Positions 27,778 through 37,332 of a stretch of DNA of 64,000 nt are shown here, piece after piece (position 1 is the stretch's first letter; every line of letters starts with the position of its first letter). The stretch is from Saccharomonospora cyanea NA-134 (GTDB lineage Bacteria > Actinomycetota > Actinomycetes > Mycobacteriales > Pseudonocardiaceae), in contig NZ_CM001440.1 in the NCBI RefSeq assembly GCF_000244975.1, forward strand, positions 1,849,538 to 1,913,537, written 5' to 3'. The position numbers and the translations under genes are program-made. The notes beneath the pieces were generated by a model. That model was not told where the DNA came from. It searched no databases and saw only the letters and a program-made list of their open reading frames with translations.

Positions 27778-28101
27778 GCGATCCACGGTAACGCATGAGG
27801 GGGAGGGCATCCGTGGTGGTCGGCTCGGGATACGAGGCTCAGGCGGGGGCATCGGCAGGGAGTCCGGAGTCGAGCGGGGTCGAACGGATCGGGGTCTCAA
27901 TTCATGGATTCTACTACGAATCGGCGCCGGAAAACTGAGAAGATCATCACGTCCGGTAATGGCCGTCGCGCGCTGCGATGAGGAAAGGCCGTTCTGTAGG
28001 ATGGAGCCACGGGGTTCTTCGATGATCAGTACGCTGATGTGCTGACTGTGCCCTTCCGAGCCCGATGACAATGTTTCGGACCCGAGACGGCGGTGGAACG
28101 T
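27778..28101. promoter_or_regulatory. Divergent regulatory region between khtT and mrpA
   Basis: This 324-bp gap separates two cation-transport operons. On the minus strand TACCGT (27790 to 27785) is 7 nt before the khtT start. On the plus strand candidate -10 elements are TAGGAT near 27997 and TACGCT near 28030, the latter inside a short atcag/ctgat repeat (28025-28038). The stretch 27895-27960 is clearly less GC-rich than its surroundings. I see no riboswitch I can name and no open frame with coding character. Confidence 0.45.
27785..27790 (-). promoter_or_regulatory. -10 hexamer TACCGT, leaderless type (khtT)
   Basis: TACCGT on the minus strand is 7 nt before GTG 27777 and decides that start over the long upstream extension of the frame. 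Confidence 0.5.
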
Positions 28102-30525
28102 ATGCTTGTGGCGATTCTCGCCCATTTCGCCGTCGCGGTGCTGCTGCCCGCGATCTCGCGCAGGTGGGGAAGGGTCGCCTTCCTCGTCGGAGGCGTACTG
28201 TCGGCCGCCACTCTCGCCACATTACTCCTTTTCTTCTCCCGGGGCGCTTTCGGTGATCCGGGTGATGCCGTGGAGCAGACGGTTCCCTGGGCGCCGTCCA
28301 TCGATTTGGAAATCACGCTCCGAATCGATTCCCTTTCGGTGCTCATGTCGCTGCTCGTCTCCGGGGTCGGCGCTCTGGTCCTTTTTTACTACGCGTGCTA
28401 CGCGAAACCGGACGACAAGAACATCGGGCGGAATTCCTCGCTGTTGGTGACGTTCGCGGGAGCGATGCTGGGGCTCGTTCTCGTCGACGACGTCTTCTCC
28501 CTGTACCTGTTCTGGGAACTGACGACCGTGTGCTCGTTCCTGCTCGTCGGTGGCGACGGCACGACGAGGCGGTCGCGCCGTTCCGCCACGCAGGCGTTGC
28601 TGGTCACCGCCGCGGGCGGGCTGTCGATGTTGCTGGGGCTGGTCCTGCTCGCGGCGGCGGCCGGAACGGTCCGCGTGTCGGAGATCGTGGCCGACCCGCC
28701 GGCCGCGGGGCCGCTGGTGAGCGTCGCGGTGGTGCTCGTCCTTGTGGGGGCCTTCACGAAGTCCGCCCAGTTCCCGTTCCACTTCTGGTTGCCCGCTGCC
28801 ATGGTCGCGCCCACGCCGGTGAGCGCCTACCTGCACGCCGCCGCCATGGTGAAGGCCGGTGTCTACCTCGTCGCGCGCTTCGCTCCCGGTTTCTCCGCGA
28901 TGCCGGCCTGGTGGATCCCGCTGGTGGTCCTCGGGCTCTGGACCATGCTCCTCGGCGCCGTGCGGGCCCTGCGGCAGAACGACCTCAAGACGCTGCTCGC
29001 GTTCGGAACCGTCAGCCAATTGGGCTTTTTGATGGTTTTGGTCGGTTCGGGCGGCTTCGTTTCCGCGCTGGCCGGTGCGACGCTCATTCTCGCGCACGGG
29101 CTGTTCAAATCGACGCTCTTTCTCGTCACCGGCATCATCGACAAGCGAGCCGGGACACGTGATGTGCGCCATTTGTCCGGCCTCGGCCGCCAGTGGCCGC
29201 TACTGGCCGGGGTGGCGACACTCGCGGTGGCGTCGATGGCGGGTGTGCCGCCGCTGCTGGGCTTCGTCGGTAAGGAAGCGGCTCTGGAGGCGTTCCTGCA
29301 CGGCGGCGCTCTCGGCCGGGGCGTGGGCACGATCGTCCTCGTGGGGCTGGCTCTCGGCTCGGCGCTGACCGCGGCGTACAGCCTGCGGTTCCTGGTCGGC
29401 GCGTTCGGCACCCGCCCCGGGGTCGAGCCGGTCCGGGTCGAACGCCCGGGAGCGTTGTTCGTGGCCCCTGTGCTGGTGCCCGCCGTGGCGAGCCTCGTGC
29501 TCGGGCTCGTGCCGTCCTGGGCCGAGGTCCTCACGGGACGGTACGCGAGCGCCTACCCGTCGGAGGGAGTGCGCTACCACCTCGCGCTGTGGCACGGATT
29601 CAGCGTGCCCCTGGCGCTGTCGGTACTCATCCTGGCCGCGGGGTACGCCGCCTACCGGACGACCTGGGTGCTCCGCCGGTTCGCGGGCCGCCTGCCCGTG
29701 GCGTTGCAGGCGGAACCGTCGTATCTGGCCACGATGGGCGCGCTCGACCGGACCGCTCGCTGGCTCACCGGCCGGTTGCAGGTCGGTTCACTGCCGGTCT
29801 ACCTCGGCGTGATCATCGTGACGATGTCGGTGGTGCCGACGTTGGGCCTGTTGAGCGGGATCGGCGAGCAGACCGCTCTGCGGTTCGCCGACTCGTGGAT
29901 ACAGCCGGTGCTGGTGGTGGTGATGCTCGCCGCGGCGGGCGCCGTCGTGCTCGCGCGCCGCCGGCTGACGGCCGTGCTGCTGACCGGGCTGGTCGGCTAC
30001 AGCATCGGGGCGTTGTTCGTGGTCGAGGGTGGCGTGGACCTCGCGCTGGCGCAGTTCCTCGTGGAGTCGCTCACGCTCGTCGTGTTCGTGTTCGTGCTGC
30101 GGCGATTCCCCTCGGCGTTCGGGAAGCGCCGGCCGAAGTCGGTGAAGGTTCGCTGGACCAAAGCGGCCATCGCCGCGCTGGGGGGCACCGTGGTCGCGGT
30201 ACTCGCGGTGCTGGTGTCGGGTTCGCGTGACGGGCTCCCGCAGACCAGCCACGAGTACATCGCCCGGGCCGAGCCCGAAGCCGGGGCCACGAACGTCGTG
30301 AACGCGATCATCGTCGACTTCCGCGCGTTCGACACCCTCGGCGAGATCACGGTACTGGCGGTGGCCGCGATCGGCGCGGCGAGCCTCATCCTCGCGGCTC
30401 ACCGGCAGCGCCGGCGGCCGGACGACCCGGCCGCGGACACGGACGAGGAGGCCGAGCAGGACGAGCAGGAGGTGCGGAACCGTCCGGAGAGCGAGCCCGG
30501 GTACCAGGAAGGGTCAGTACTGTGA
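28102..30525 (+). CDS. mrpA: Mrp Na+/H+ antiporter subunit A
   Basis: 807 residues from ATG 28102; GTG 28093 is an alternative three codons earlier. A NuoL-like core of about 14 membrane segments contains LFWELTTVCSFLLVGGDGTTRRSRRSATQA and FPFHFWLPAAMVAPTPVSAYLHAAAMVKAGVYL, with the lysine/glutamate residues of the proton path. The C-terminal part (about 600-800) holds the MrpB-like and DUF4040 segments (TNVVNAIIVDFRAFDTLGEITVLA), as in standard MrpA. First gene of a seven-subunit complex for Na+ export and alkali tolerance. Confidence 0.93.
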   Translation: MLVAILAHFAVAVLLPAISRRWGRVAFLVGGVLSAATLATLLLFFSRGAFGDPGDAVEQTVPWAPSIDLEITLRIDSLSVLMSLLVSGVGALVLFYYACYAKPDDKNIGRNSSLLVTFAGAMLGLVLVDDVFSLYLFWELTTVCSFLLVGGDGTTRRSRRSATQALLVTAAGGLSMLLGLVLLAAAAGTVRVSEIVADPPAAGPLVSVAVVLVLVGAFTKSAQFPFHFWLPAAMVAPTPVSAYLHAAAMVKAGVYLVARFAPGFSAMPAWWIPLVVLGLWTMLLGAVRALRQNDLKTLLAFGTVSQLGFLMVLVGSGGFVSALAGATLILAHGLFKSTLFLVTGIIDKRAGTRDVRHLSGLGRQWPLLAGVATLAVASMAGVPPLLGFVGKEAALEAFLHGGALGRGVGTIVLVGLALGSALTAAYSLRFLVGAFGTRPGVEPVRVERPGALFVAPVLVPAVASLVLGLVPSWAEVLTGRYASAYPSEGVRYHLALWHGFSVPLALSVLILAAGYAAYRTTWVLRRFAGRLPVALQAEPSYLATMGALDRTARWLTGRLQVGSLPVYLGVIIVTMSVVPTLGLLSGIGEQTALRFADSWIQPVLVVVMLAAAGAVVLARRRLTAVLLTGLVGYSIGALFVVEGGVDLALAQFLVESLTLVVFVFVLRRFPSAFGKRRPKSVKVRWTKAAIAALGGTVVAVLAVLVSGSRDGLPQTSHEYIARAEPEAGATNVVNAIIVDFRAFDTLGEITVLAVAAIGAASLILAAHRQRRRPDDPAADTDEEAEQDEQEVRNRPESEPGYQEGSVL

Positions 30526-31094
30526 CCGTATCCCGGCCCGAGGGCGCGCAGCTGTGGTGGGACACCTGCGACCGGCCGCGTGAGCACTGGCTCATGCGGG
30601 AGAGCGAACAGACCCGCTGGCCGCGGTCGCTGCTACTCGAGGTGTGCCTGCGGATCGTCTTCCCGACGGTGCTGCTCGTGGCGGTCTACCTGTTGTTCGC
30701 CGGTCACACGCGTGCGGGCGGAGGGTTCAGCGCGGGGCTCGTGGCGGGTCTGGCGTTCGTGCTCCGCTACGTCGCGGGCGGGTCGGTGACGGGCCTTCGC
30801 AGCTCCCGGGTGCAGCCGCCGGTCGTGATCGGCTGCGGGCTGGTCGTGGTGGTCGCGAGTGCGATCGTGCCGGTGTTCTTCGGGCTTCCCGTGCTGTCCA
30901 GCGCGATCTGGACCGTGGACGTCCCGCTGCTGGGCTCGTTGAAGATCGCGACGAGTCTGGCGTTCGACACCGGTGTCTTCCTGCTCATCGTCGGTGTGGT
31001 GCTGAACCTGCTCCGCACTCTCGGCGAGGGCATCCAACTGGGCGAACTGGAGAGCGAACTGAACGACCACCAGCCGGGGGACGCGAGCACGTGA
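30522..31094 (+). CDS. mrpB: Mrp antiporter subunit B
   Basis: 190 residues from GTG 30522, overlapping the mrpA stop (GTGA). The MnhB domain begins near residue 36 (LEVCLRIVFPTVLLVAVYLLFAGHTRAGGGFSAGLVAGLAFVLRYVAGG). The 35-residue hydrophilic N-terminus is unusual; ATG 30594 would give a shorter, more typical protein. The coupled start is used here because all other mrp genes in this operon overlap or nearly overlap. Confidence 0.9.
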   Translation: MTVSRPEGAQLWWDTCDRPREHWLMRESEQTRWPRSLLLEVCLRIVFPTVLLVAVYLLFAGHTRAGGGFSAGLVAGLAFVLRYVAGGSVTGLRSSRVQPPVVIGCGLVVVVASAIVPVFFGLPVLSSAIWTVDVPLLGSLKIATSLAFDTGVFLLIVGVVLNLLRTLGEGIQLGELESELNDHQPGDAST

Positions 31095-31558
31095 CGATCA
31101 ATCTGACGATGGCGGTGGCGATCGCCGGGCTGTACACGGTCGGGTTCTACCTGATCATGCAACGGTCGCTGATGCGCGTGATCATCGGCATCACGATCCT
31201 CGGGCACGGTGCGAACCTCTTCCTGCAGGTGGCCGGTGGTCCGCCCGGGGTGCCCAGCTTCGTCGGCGAGGCCGTCGCCGAACTGATGGTGGACCCGTTG
31301 CCACAGGCGCTCGCGCTCACGGCGATCGTCATCACGTTCGCGCTCACCACGTTCCTGCTGGCACTGGCGTTCCGTTCGTGGGTGCTGCTCGGACACGACG
31401 AGGTGCAGGACGACGTCGAGGACCGCCGGGTGGCCGTCCGTGAGGCGCGCGCCGTGGAGGAGAGCGCGTCGCCGGACGTCGCCGACTCCGACACCCCGGG
31501 CGAGGCGGAGGAAGCGTCCGAGGACGCTCCCGAGACACCTCGGGAGGCCCGCCGATGA
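31091..31558 (+). CDS. mrpC: Mrp antiporter subunit C
   Basis: 155 residues from GTG 31091 (GTGA overlap with mrpB). NuoK-like: three membrane segments, with GFYLIMQRSLMRVIIGITILGHGANLFLQVAGG and DPLPQALALTAIVITFALTTFLLALAFR. The last 45 residues are a charged, Glu-rich cytoplasmic extension beyond the usual MrpC length of about 110-125. Confidence 0.92.
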   Translation: MTINLTMAVAIAGLYTVGFYLIMQRSLMRVIIGITILGHGANLFLQVAGGPPGVPSFVGEAVAELMVDPLPQALALTAIVITFALTTFLLALAFRSWVLLGHDEVQDDVEDRRVAVREARAVEESASPDVADSDTPGEAEEASEDAPETPREARR

Positions 31559-33087
31559 CCGTGCTGCTCGCCCTCCCCGTTCTGTTGCCGCTGCTCGGCG
31601 CGGCGCTGTCACTGCTTCTCGGGCGCAGGCCCGACCTGCAACGCGTGATCGGCACGACCGTCCTCAGTGTCGTCGTCGCCATCGCCTCGGTGCTGGTGTA
31701 CGTCACCGACACCGAGGGGCCCGTGGTGCTGCAGCTCGGCGGTTACGCCGCGCCGTTCGGCATCACCCTGATCGCCGATCGGCTCGCGGCGCTGCTGCTG
31801 CTCGTGTCGGCGGTGGTCACGTTGGCGGTGCTGGTGTTCTCCATCGGGCAGCGCATCACCGACTACGGCCGGGAGATCGCGTCCACCACGTTCCAGCCCG
31901 CGTACCTGGTGCTGTGCGCGGGTGTCTCGCTGGCCTACATCACCGGCGACCTGTTCAACCTCTTCGTGGCGTTCGAGATCATGTTGTCGGCGTCGTACGT
32001 GCTCATCACGCGGCGTACCAGCGCCCGCCGGGTGAGGGCGGGCATGACGTACGTGATCGTGAGCCTCACGTCGTCGCTGCTGTTCATCACGTTGATCGCG
32101 CTGGTGTACGCGGCGACGGGCACCATCAACCTCGCCGATCTGTCCGTGGCGTTCCGCGACCTGTCGCCGGGCGTGCAGACGAGCATCGCGTTGCTCGCGA
32201 CCGTCGTCTTCGGTATCAAGGCCGCGCTGGTCCCGTTGCACTTCTGGCTGCCGGACAGCTACCCGACAGCGCCCGCGCCCATCACGGCCGTGTTCGCCGG
32301 CCTGCTCACGAAGGTCGGCGTGTACGCGCTGATCCGTACGCACACGCTGGTGTTCCAGAACGACGCCGTGTGGAACGTGTTGCTCGTGGTGTCGATTCTG
32401 ACCATGGTCGTCGGTGTCCTCGGCGCCATCGCGCAGGAGGACATCAACCGGTTGCTGTCGTTCCTGCTGGTCAGCCACATCGGTTTCATGCTGTTCGGGC
32501 TCGGCATGGCCACCGTCGTCGGGGTGACCGGTGCGATCCTCTACGTCGTTCACCACATCACCGTGCAGGCGGCGCTGTTCCTGGTCAGCGGTCTTCTCAC
32601 CCGGCGCACGGGAACGGTGTCGCTGCGGGAGATGTCCGGTGTCGCCAAGAGCGCGCCGCTGATCGCGGCGCTGTTCGCGGTTCCCGCGCTCAACCTCGCG
32701 GGGATCCCGCCGTTCTCCGGCTTCATCGCCAAGATCACGCTGTTCCGCGCCGGGGCCGAGAGCGCCACGGTGCTCGCGTACACGGCCACCGCGGCTGCGG
32801 TCCTGACGAGTTTCCTCACCCTGTACGCCATGACCCGGGTGTGGGTCGGCGCGTTCTGGGGCGCGAAGCGCGAACCGTTCCCCGACGACGACCCGACCGA
32901 CGAGCTCACGGTGGGCACGGGGCTCACCAACCGGCCGATGGTCTTCGCCACGAGCGTGCTCGTGCTGACCGGTGTGGCCATCGCGCTCGCGGCCGGGCCC
33001 CTGGCGGCGATGAGCGAACGAGCGGCGGAGGACCTCCTGGGCGGCGACCAGTACCGCAGTGTGGTGCTCACCGAGGGGGAGGACTGA
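31555..33087 (+). CDS. mrpD: Mrp antiporter subunit D
   Basis: 510 residues, NuoM/N-like with 14 membrane segments; LFNLFVAFEIMLSASYVLITRR and VPLHFWLPDSYPTAPAPITAVFAGLLTKVGVYALIR hold the conserved Glu and Lys of the antiporter path. ATG overlaps the mrpC stop (ATGA). Confidence 0.95.
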   Translation: MTVLLALPVLLPLLGAALSLLLGRRPDLQRVIGTTVLSVVVAIASVLVYVTDTEGPVVLQLGGYAAPFGITLIADRLAALLLLVSAVVTLAVLVFSIGQRITDYGREIASTTFQPAYLVLCAGVSLAYITGDLFNLFVAFEIMLSASYVLITRRTSARRVRAGMTYVIVSLTSSLLFITLIALVYAATGTINLADLSVAFRDLSPGVQTSIALLATVVFGIKAALVPLHFWLPDSYPTAPAPITAVFAGLLTKVGVYALIRTHTLVFQNDAVWNVLLVVSILTMVVGVLGAIAQEDINRLLSFLLVSHIGFMLFGLGMATVVGVTGAILYVVHHITVQAALFLVSGLLTRRTGTVSLREMSGVAKSAPLIAALFAVPALNLAGIPPFSGFIAKITLFRAGAESATVLAYTATAAAVLTSFLTLYAMTRVWVGAFWGAKREPFPDDDPTDELTVGTGLTNRPMVFATSVLVLTGVAIALAAGPLAAMSERAAEDLLGGDQYRSVVLTEGED

Positions 33088-33089
33088 AC

Positions 33090-33662
33090 ATGCAGAACGG
33101 AATGCGCCGGTTCTCCCCACTGCTCGCCCCGTGGCTGTGCTTGGTGTGGGTGCTGCTGTGGCGCTCGGTCGAACCGCTCGTGCTGGTCTCCGGTGTGGTC
33201 GTCACGGCCGCGGTGCTGCTGATGTTCCCGTTCAGCCCCGTGCGGTCCCCGCTGCTGGTCCGCCCCCACCGGCTCCTCGGCCTCGCGGTGTACCTGGTGT
33301 GGGATCTGGTCAGCTCGGGGGTGCGGGTCGGGTGGGACGCCACGCGCTACGGACCCCGCACCAAGGCGGTCATCGTCGAGGTGCCGATCCTCGTGGACCG
33401 CGACTTCCTGGTGGCCTCGGCGGCCAACCTGGTGTCGCTGGCTCCGGGGACCTTCGTGCTGCACATCGACCGGCCGCGGGGCTGTTTCTACGTCTACGCC
33501 CTGGGCGCGTACTCGTCCGACGTGGAGCCGCACGTCCAAGGTGCCATGAAGATGCAGGTCAGGGTGGCCAGGGCGTTCGGCACCGCCGAGGAGATCCGCG
33601 CCGCGGTCGAGCGCGCGCAGCGGTTCGGTGCCGAGCCGAGTCCGGTGGAGGGCCGGGCATGA
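33090..33662 (+). CDS. mrpE: Mrp antiporter subunit E
   Basis: 190 residues from ATG 33090, 2 nt after mrpD. Two to three N-terminal membrane segments, then the MnhE soluble domain with NLVSLAPGTFVLHIDRPRGCFYVYALG. A cytoplasmic tail ends the protein. A large frame in the same register continues upstream to 31440, but this is only the shadow of mrpD. Confidence 0.92.
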   Translation: MQNGMRRFSPLLAPWLCLVWVLLWRSVEPLVLVSGVVVTAAVLLMFPFSPVRSPLLVRPHRLLGLAVYLVWDLVSSGVRVGWDATRYGPRTKAVIVEVPILVDRDFLVASAANLVSLAPGTFVLHIDRPRGCFYVYALGAYSSDVEPHVQGAMKMQVRVARAFGTAEEIRAAVERAQRFGAEPSPVEGRA

Positions 33663-33709
33663 GTCATCCGAGCACCACCACAGAGTCGACTCGTGAGGTG
33701 AAGCAGTGA
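33659..33709 (+). CDS. 16-codon mini-ORF coupled between mrpE and mrpF
   Basis: ATG 33659 overlaps the mrpE stop (ATGA) and the TGA at 33707-33709 overlaps the mrpF GTG (GTGA). The peptide would be MSHPSTTTESTREVKQ. It carries the mrpF Shine-Dalgarno (GAGGTG, 33695-33700) inside its own last codons. It may simply be a consequence of the 43-nt gap, or a coupling peptide that lets ribosomes run from mrpE to mrpF. Confidence 0.3.
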   Translation: MSHPSTTTESTREVKQ

Positions 33710-33972
33710 TCGTCGTCTACGTCACCACCCTGGCCGTCCTCGCCGTGGCCGGGTTGCTCACCCTGGTCCGGCTGGTCAAGGGCCCGTGGATCCTCGACCG
33801 GGCCATGGCCCTCGACGTGCTCGTGGTCCTCATCGTCGCGGGCTTCGCCGTGAACATGGCGATGACAGACTCCGTGCTCACGGTGCCGATCCTGGTGTGT
33901 ACGGCGTTGCTGGGCTTCGTCGGCACGCTCAGCGTCGTCCGGCTCACCGAGGGACGGAAGGAGCATCGCTGA
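33706..33972 (+). CDS. mrpF: Mrp antiporter subunit F
   Basis: 88 residues from GTG 33706 with GAGGTG 5 nt upstream. Three membrane segments and the MnhF motif VKGPWILDRAMALDVLVVLIVAGFA. Stop overlaps the mrpG ATG (TGATG). Confidence 0.93.
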   Translation: MIVVYVTTLAVLAVAGLLTLVRLVKGPWILDRAMALDVLVVLIVAGFAVNMAMTDSVLTVPILVCTALLGFVGTLSVVRLTEGRKEHR

Positions 33973-34340
33973 TGCTGATCGACATCGTGTCCAGCGTCTT
34001 CCTCCTCGGCGGGGCGCTGTTCTGCGCAGTGGGCGCGTTCGGGCTGCTGCGGTTCCCCGACCTGCTCAGCCGGCTGCAGGCCGCGACGAAGCCCCAGACC
34101 GTGGGCCTGATCATGGTGTTGTTCGGCGCGGCCCTCCAGCTGGAGATCGTGGACGCCTTCGGCCTGGTTCTCGTGGCGCTCCTGCAGGTGGTCACGGCCC
34201 CCGTCCTCTCGCAGCTCGTGGGCAGAGCCGCGTACCGGATCGGTGCCGTCGAGAGGTCGTCCCTCGTTCGGGACCACCTGGGCGATCGGCTGCGCCGGGA
34301 GGGCTTCCTCTCGCCGAAGGGCCGCCCCGGGGACCGGTGA
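33972..34340 (+). CDS. mrpG: Mrp antiporter subunit G
   Basis: 122 residues from ATG 33972. The MnhG/PhaG motif [35 protein letters not shown] is intact, with three membrane segments and a basic cytoplasmic tail. It closes the mrpABCDEFG operon; a 10-bp inverted repeat starts 2 nt after the stop. Confidence 0.93.
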   Translation: MLIDIVSSVFLLGGALFCAVGAFGLLRFPDLLSRLQAATKPQTVGLIMVLFGAALQLEIVDAFGLVLVALLQVVTAPVLSQLVGRAAYRIGAVERSSLVRDHLGDRLRREGFLSPKGRPGDR

Positions 34341-34342
34341 GA

Positions 34343-34378
34343 CGGGTCTCATCACAGCACCGGGCACAATGAGACCCG
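34343..34378 (+). terminator. Inverted repeat after mrpG
   Basis: cgggtctcat (34343-34352) pairs perfectly with atgagacccg (34369-34378) around a 16-nt loop. Placed directly after the last mrp gene and before cmk, it is a likely terminator; no U tract follows. Confidence 0.55.
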
Positions 34379-34452
34379 CACGCGCGGCCGCCTGCTGCGG
34401 CGCGTCCGCTGACGAAGACGAGACGATCATGAAACGGCAAGGAGTGGGCCCG

Positions 34453-35178
34453 GTGGCTCGAGCGCTGTGTGGCGTGGTGGCATTGGACGGTCCGTCGGGA
34501 ACCGGCAAGACGACGGCGGCGCGGAGGCTGGCCACCGAACTGGGCGCCGGGTACCTGGACACCGGGGCCATGTACCGTGTGGCCACGCTGGCGGTACTGC
34601 GGGCCGGTGCCGATCCCGGCGACCCGGCGGCCGTCGTGACGGTGGTGCGCCGGACGCGGATCGACGTGGCCACCGACCCGGACACGCCGAGGGCGCTGCT
34701 GGACGGCACGGACGTCAGTGCCGAGATCCGCACGGAGGAGGTCAACCGGGCCGTGTCCCCGGTGTCGGCGGTGCCGGCCGTCCGGGAACTCCTCGTGGCC
34801 GAGCAGCGCCGTGTCATCCACGAGACTCTCGACACCGGCGGCGGCATCGTGGTCGACGGCCGGGACATCGGAACGGTGGTCGCTCCTGACGCGCCGCTCA
34901 AGGTCTTCCTCACCGCCTCGGCCGACGTGCGGGCGCGGCGACGCACCGCGCAGGACTCGGCGGAGGGCCGGGCGTCCACCTTCGAGGAGGCGAAGGCGTC
35001 CGTGCAGCGCCGCGACCACCTGGACTCGACCCGAGCGACCTCGCCGTTGCGGGCCGCCGACGACGCCGTGCTGCTCGACACCTCCGACCTGACGATCGAC
35101 GAGGTCACCGCGAAGCTCGCCGAACTCGCCGACGGCCGGGGCCTGCTCGGCGGCGAAGTCGCGGGAATGCGCCGGTGA
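34453..35178 (+). CDS. cmk: Cytidylate kinase
   Basis: 241 residues from GTG 34453, which has AAGGAG at 34439-34444; ATG 34429 and GTG 34444 are alternatives in frame. Phosphorylates CMP/dCMP. The P-loop GPSGTGKTT, the CMP-binding LDTGAMYR and [24 protein letters not shown] are all standard, as is [14 protein letters not shown] near the C-terminus. The cmk-plsC-der order is typical of actinobacteria. Confidence 0.95.
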   Translation: MARALCGVVALDGPSGTGKTTAARRLATELGAGYLDTGAMYRVATLAVLRAGADPGDPAAVVTVVRRTRIDVATDPDTPRALLDGTDVSAEIRTEEVNRAVSPVSAVPAVRELLVAEQRRVIHETLDTGGGIVVDGRDIGTVVAPDAPLKVFLTASADVRARRRTAQDSAEGRASTFEEAKASVQRRDHLDSTRATSPLRAADDAVLLDTSDLTIDEVTAKLAELADGRGLLGGEVAGMRR

Positions 35179-35849
35179 CTCCCGCGGCACGCTCGGCCGG
35201 AACGGGCCTGCCTCCCGGCGCGGTACCGTGGTTGCACGATCTGGGCAGGTTCATCGGCCGCTGGCTCTACCGGCCCGCGTACCGGCTGCGGGTGCGGGGT
35301 GTGGAGCGGGTACCGCGCACCGGCCCCGTCGTGCTCGTGGCCAACCACAGCACGATGATCGAGCCACAACTCATCTTCGGAATGTTGCCGAGGCGTTCGG
35401 TGTTCCTCGTCAAGGAGGAGATGTTCACCGGCGCGGCAGGCTGGGGACTGCGCCGCATCGGACAGGTGCCGGTGCGGCGGGGGGCTCCCGACCGCACCGC
35501 GCTGCTGACCGTCACCGACGTGCTGCGGGACGGCGGGCTGGTGGGCGTGTTCCCCGAGGGAACCCGTGGCGCGGGGGACGTGAGCCAGGCGCAGCAGGGA
35601 GCGGCGTGGCTGGTGCGGGCGAGCGGTGCCGTGGTGCTCCCGGTGGCGGTGCGGGGAACCCTGCGGCCTCCGGGTGCGCGGCGACGCCTGCGCCCGGTGG
35701 TCGACGTGGTGATCGGTGAGCCGTTCACCCTCGACGTCGGGAAAGGGCGGGCCGGACTCGCGCAGGCCACCGACCGGCTTCGCGACACTCTCGCCGCGCT
35801 CGTGCGCGCCGTCGACGACGAGCGCGCCCGCCGCGACCGCGAGAACTGA
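35175..35849 (+). CDS. 1-acyl-sn-glycerol-3-phosphate acyltransferase (PlsC-type)
   Basis: 224 residues from GTG 35175, overlapping the cmk stop (GTGA). PlsC-fold acyltransferase that would acylate lysophosphatidic acid or a related lipid. Motif I reads NHSTMIE, i.e. His-X4-Glu instead of the usual His-X4-Asp; motif III FPEGTR is intact and RRGAPDR matches motif II. The Glu replacement could still support the catalytic dyad, but it sets this protein apart from standard PlsC. Confidence 0.85.
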   Translation: MTPAARSAGTGLPPGAVPWLHDLGRFIGRWLYRPAYRLRVRGVERVPRTGPVVLVANHSTMIEPQLIFGMLPRRSVFLVKEEMFTGAAGWGLRRIGQVPVRRGAPDRTALLTVTDVLRDGGLVGVFPEGTRGAGDVSQAQQGAAWLVRASGAVVLPVAVRGTLRPPGARRRLRPVVDVVIGEPFTLDVGKGRAGLAQATDRLRDTLAALVRAVDDERARRDREN

Positions 35850-35903
35850 CGATCTGGGGGAGCGCCCCTGGCAGGACAGGCAGAACGAGGGAAGAGACGA
35901 CGC

Positions 35904-37319
35904 ATGACCGAACTGGACGGAACCTGGTCCGACGAGGCGGAGTTCCTCCGGCTCGACGCTGCCGCCGCCGAGGAGCCGTACCCGGACGCCGGGGAACCAC
36001 CGCAGCCCGTGGTGGCCGTCGTCGGCAGGCCGAACGTCGGCAAGTCCACGTTGGTGAACCGCATCCTGGGCCGTCGGGAGGCGGTCGTCCAGGACACACC
36101 GGGCGTGACGAGAGACCGCATCGCCTACGACGCCACCTGGCGGGGACGCCGGTTCACACTGGTGGACACCGGTGGCTGGGAGCCCGGCGCATCCGGCCTG
36201 CAGGCCTCGGTGGCGACGCAGGCCGAGCTCGCCATGGCCACGGCCGACGTTGTGCTGCTCGTGGTGGACGCCTCCGTGGGGGCCACCGCGACCGACGAGG
36301 CCGTGGCTAAGGTGCTGCGTCGCTCGAAGCGGCCGGTGATCCTCGCGGCGAACAAGGTGGACGACGAGCGGCTCCTGGCCGAGACGGCGTCGCTGTGGTC
36401 CCTCGGGCTGGGCGAGCCGAGGCCGGTGAGCGCGCTGCACGGGCGCAGCTCCGGTGACCTGCTCGACGCCGTCGTGGAGGCGTTGCCCGAAGCACCCCGC
36501 GAGACCGACCGGGTCGTCGCCGGGCCGAGGCGGGTGGCCCTGGTGGGCAAACCCAACGTCGGCAAGTCGAGTCTGCTGAACAAGCTGACGGGCGAGCAGC
36601 GTGCCGTGGTCGACTCCGTGGCGGGCACCACCGTGGACCCGGTGGACTCGCTGGTCGAACTCGACGGGCAGCTCTGGCGCTTCGTCGACACCGCGGGCCT
36701 GCGCAAGCGCGTCCAGACGGCCAGCGGCACCGAGTACTACGCCTCGCTGCGCACCAAGAACGCCATCGACGCGGCGGAGGTGGCCATCGTGCTGCTCGAC
36801 GCCAGCGAGCCGCTGTCGGAGCAGGACCTGCGCATCGTCACCACCGTCGCCGACGCGGGCCGTGCGCTCGTGCTCGCGTTCAACAAGTGGGACCTCGTGG
36901 ACGAGGACCGGCGCCAGCGGCTCGACCGGGAGATCGATCGCGGGCTGGTACGGGTGCCGTGGGCGGAGCGGGTGAACGTGTCCGCCCTGACAGGGCGAGC
37001 CGTGCGCAAACTCGCTCCCGCGCTGCGGACCGCCCTGACGTCGTGGGACCAGCGCGTGCCCACCGGACAGCTCAACAGCTGGTTGTCCGATCTCATCGCC
37101 GCCACCCCGCCGCCGGTGCGCGGCGGCAAGCAGCCGAAGGTGCTGTTCGCCACGCAGGCGGGAGTGCGCCCGCCCACGCTGGTGCTGTTCAGCACCGGAT
37201 TCCTGGAGGCGGGCTACCGCCGGTTCGTCGAGCGCAAGTTCCGTGAGCGCTTCGGGTTCAAGGGCACTCCGGTCCGGATCAACGTCCGGGTGAGGGAGAA
37301 GAAGCCCAAGAAGAAGTGA
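35904..37319 (+). CDS. der: Ribosome biogenesis GTPase Der (EngA)
   Basis: 471 residues with two tandem Era-like G domains: GRPNVGKST...DTPGVTRDR...DTGGWE...NKVD and GKPNVGKSS...DTAGLRKR...NKWDLVDED, then the KH-like domain ending in a lysine-rich tail. Der acts in 50S assembly. The second G domain has [11 protein letters not shown] where DTPGTTRDP-like sequences are common. ATG 35904; a 30-residue acidic N-terminal extension precedes the first G domain, as in other actinobacteria. Confidence 0.96.
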   Translation: MTELDGTWSDEAEFLRLDAAAAEEPYPDAGEPPQPVVAVVGRPNVGKSTLVNRILGRREAVVQDTPGVTRDRIAYDATWRGRRFTLVDTGGWEPGASGLQASVATQAELAMATADVVLLVVDASVGATATDEAVAKVLRRSKRPVILAANKVDDERLLAETASLWSLGLGEPRPVSALHGRSSGDLLDAVVEALPEAPRETDRVVAGPRRVALVGKPNVGKSSLLNKLTGEQRAVVDSVAGTTVDPVDSLVELDGQLWRFVDTAGLRKRVQTASGTEYYASLRTKNAIDAAEVAIVLLDASEPLSEQDLRIVTTVADAGRALVLAFNKWDLVDEDRRQRLDREIDRGLVRVPWAERVNVSALTGRAVRKLAPALRTALTSWDQRVPTGQLNSWLSDLIAATPPPVRGGKQPKVLFATQAGVRPPTLVLFSTGFLEAGYRRFVERKFRERFGFKGTPVRINVRVREKKPKKK

Positions 37320-37332
37320 CGTGTGGGGGTGG

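Noticed and set aside
33717-36440. 907-codon minus-strand frame through mrpF, mrpG, cmk, plsC and der
   Set aside because: It crosses several well-identified genes on the plus strand and has no family similarity.
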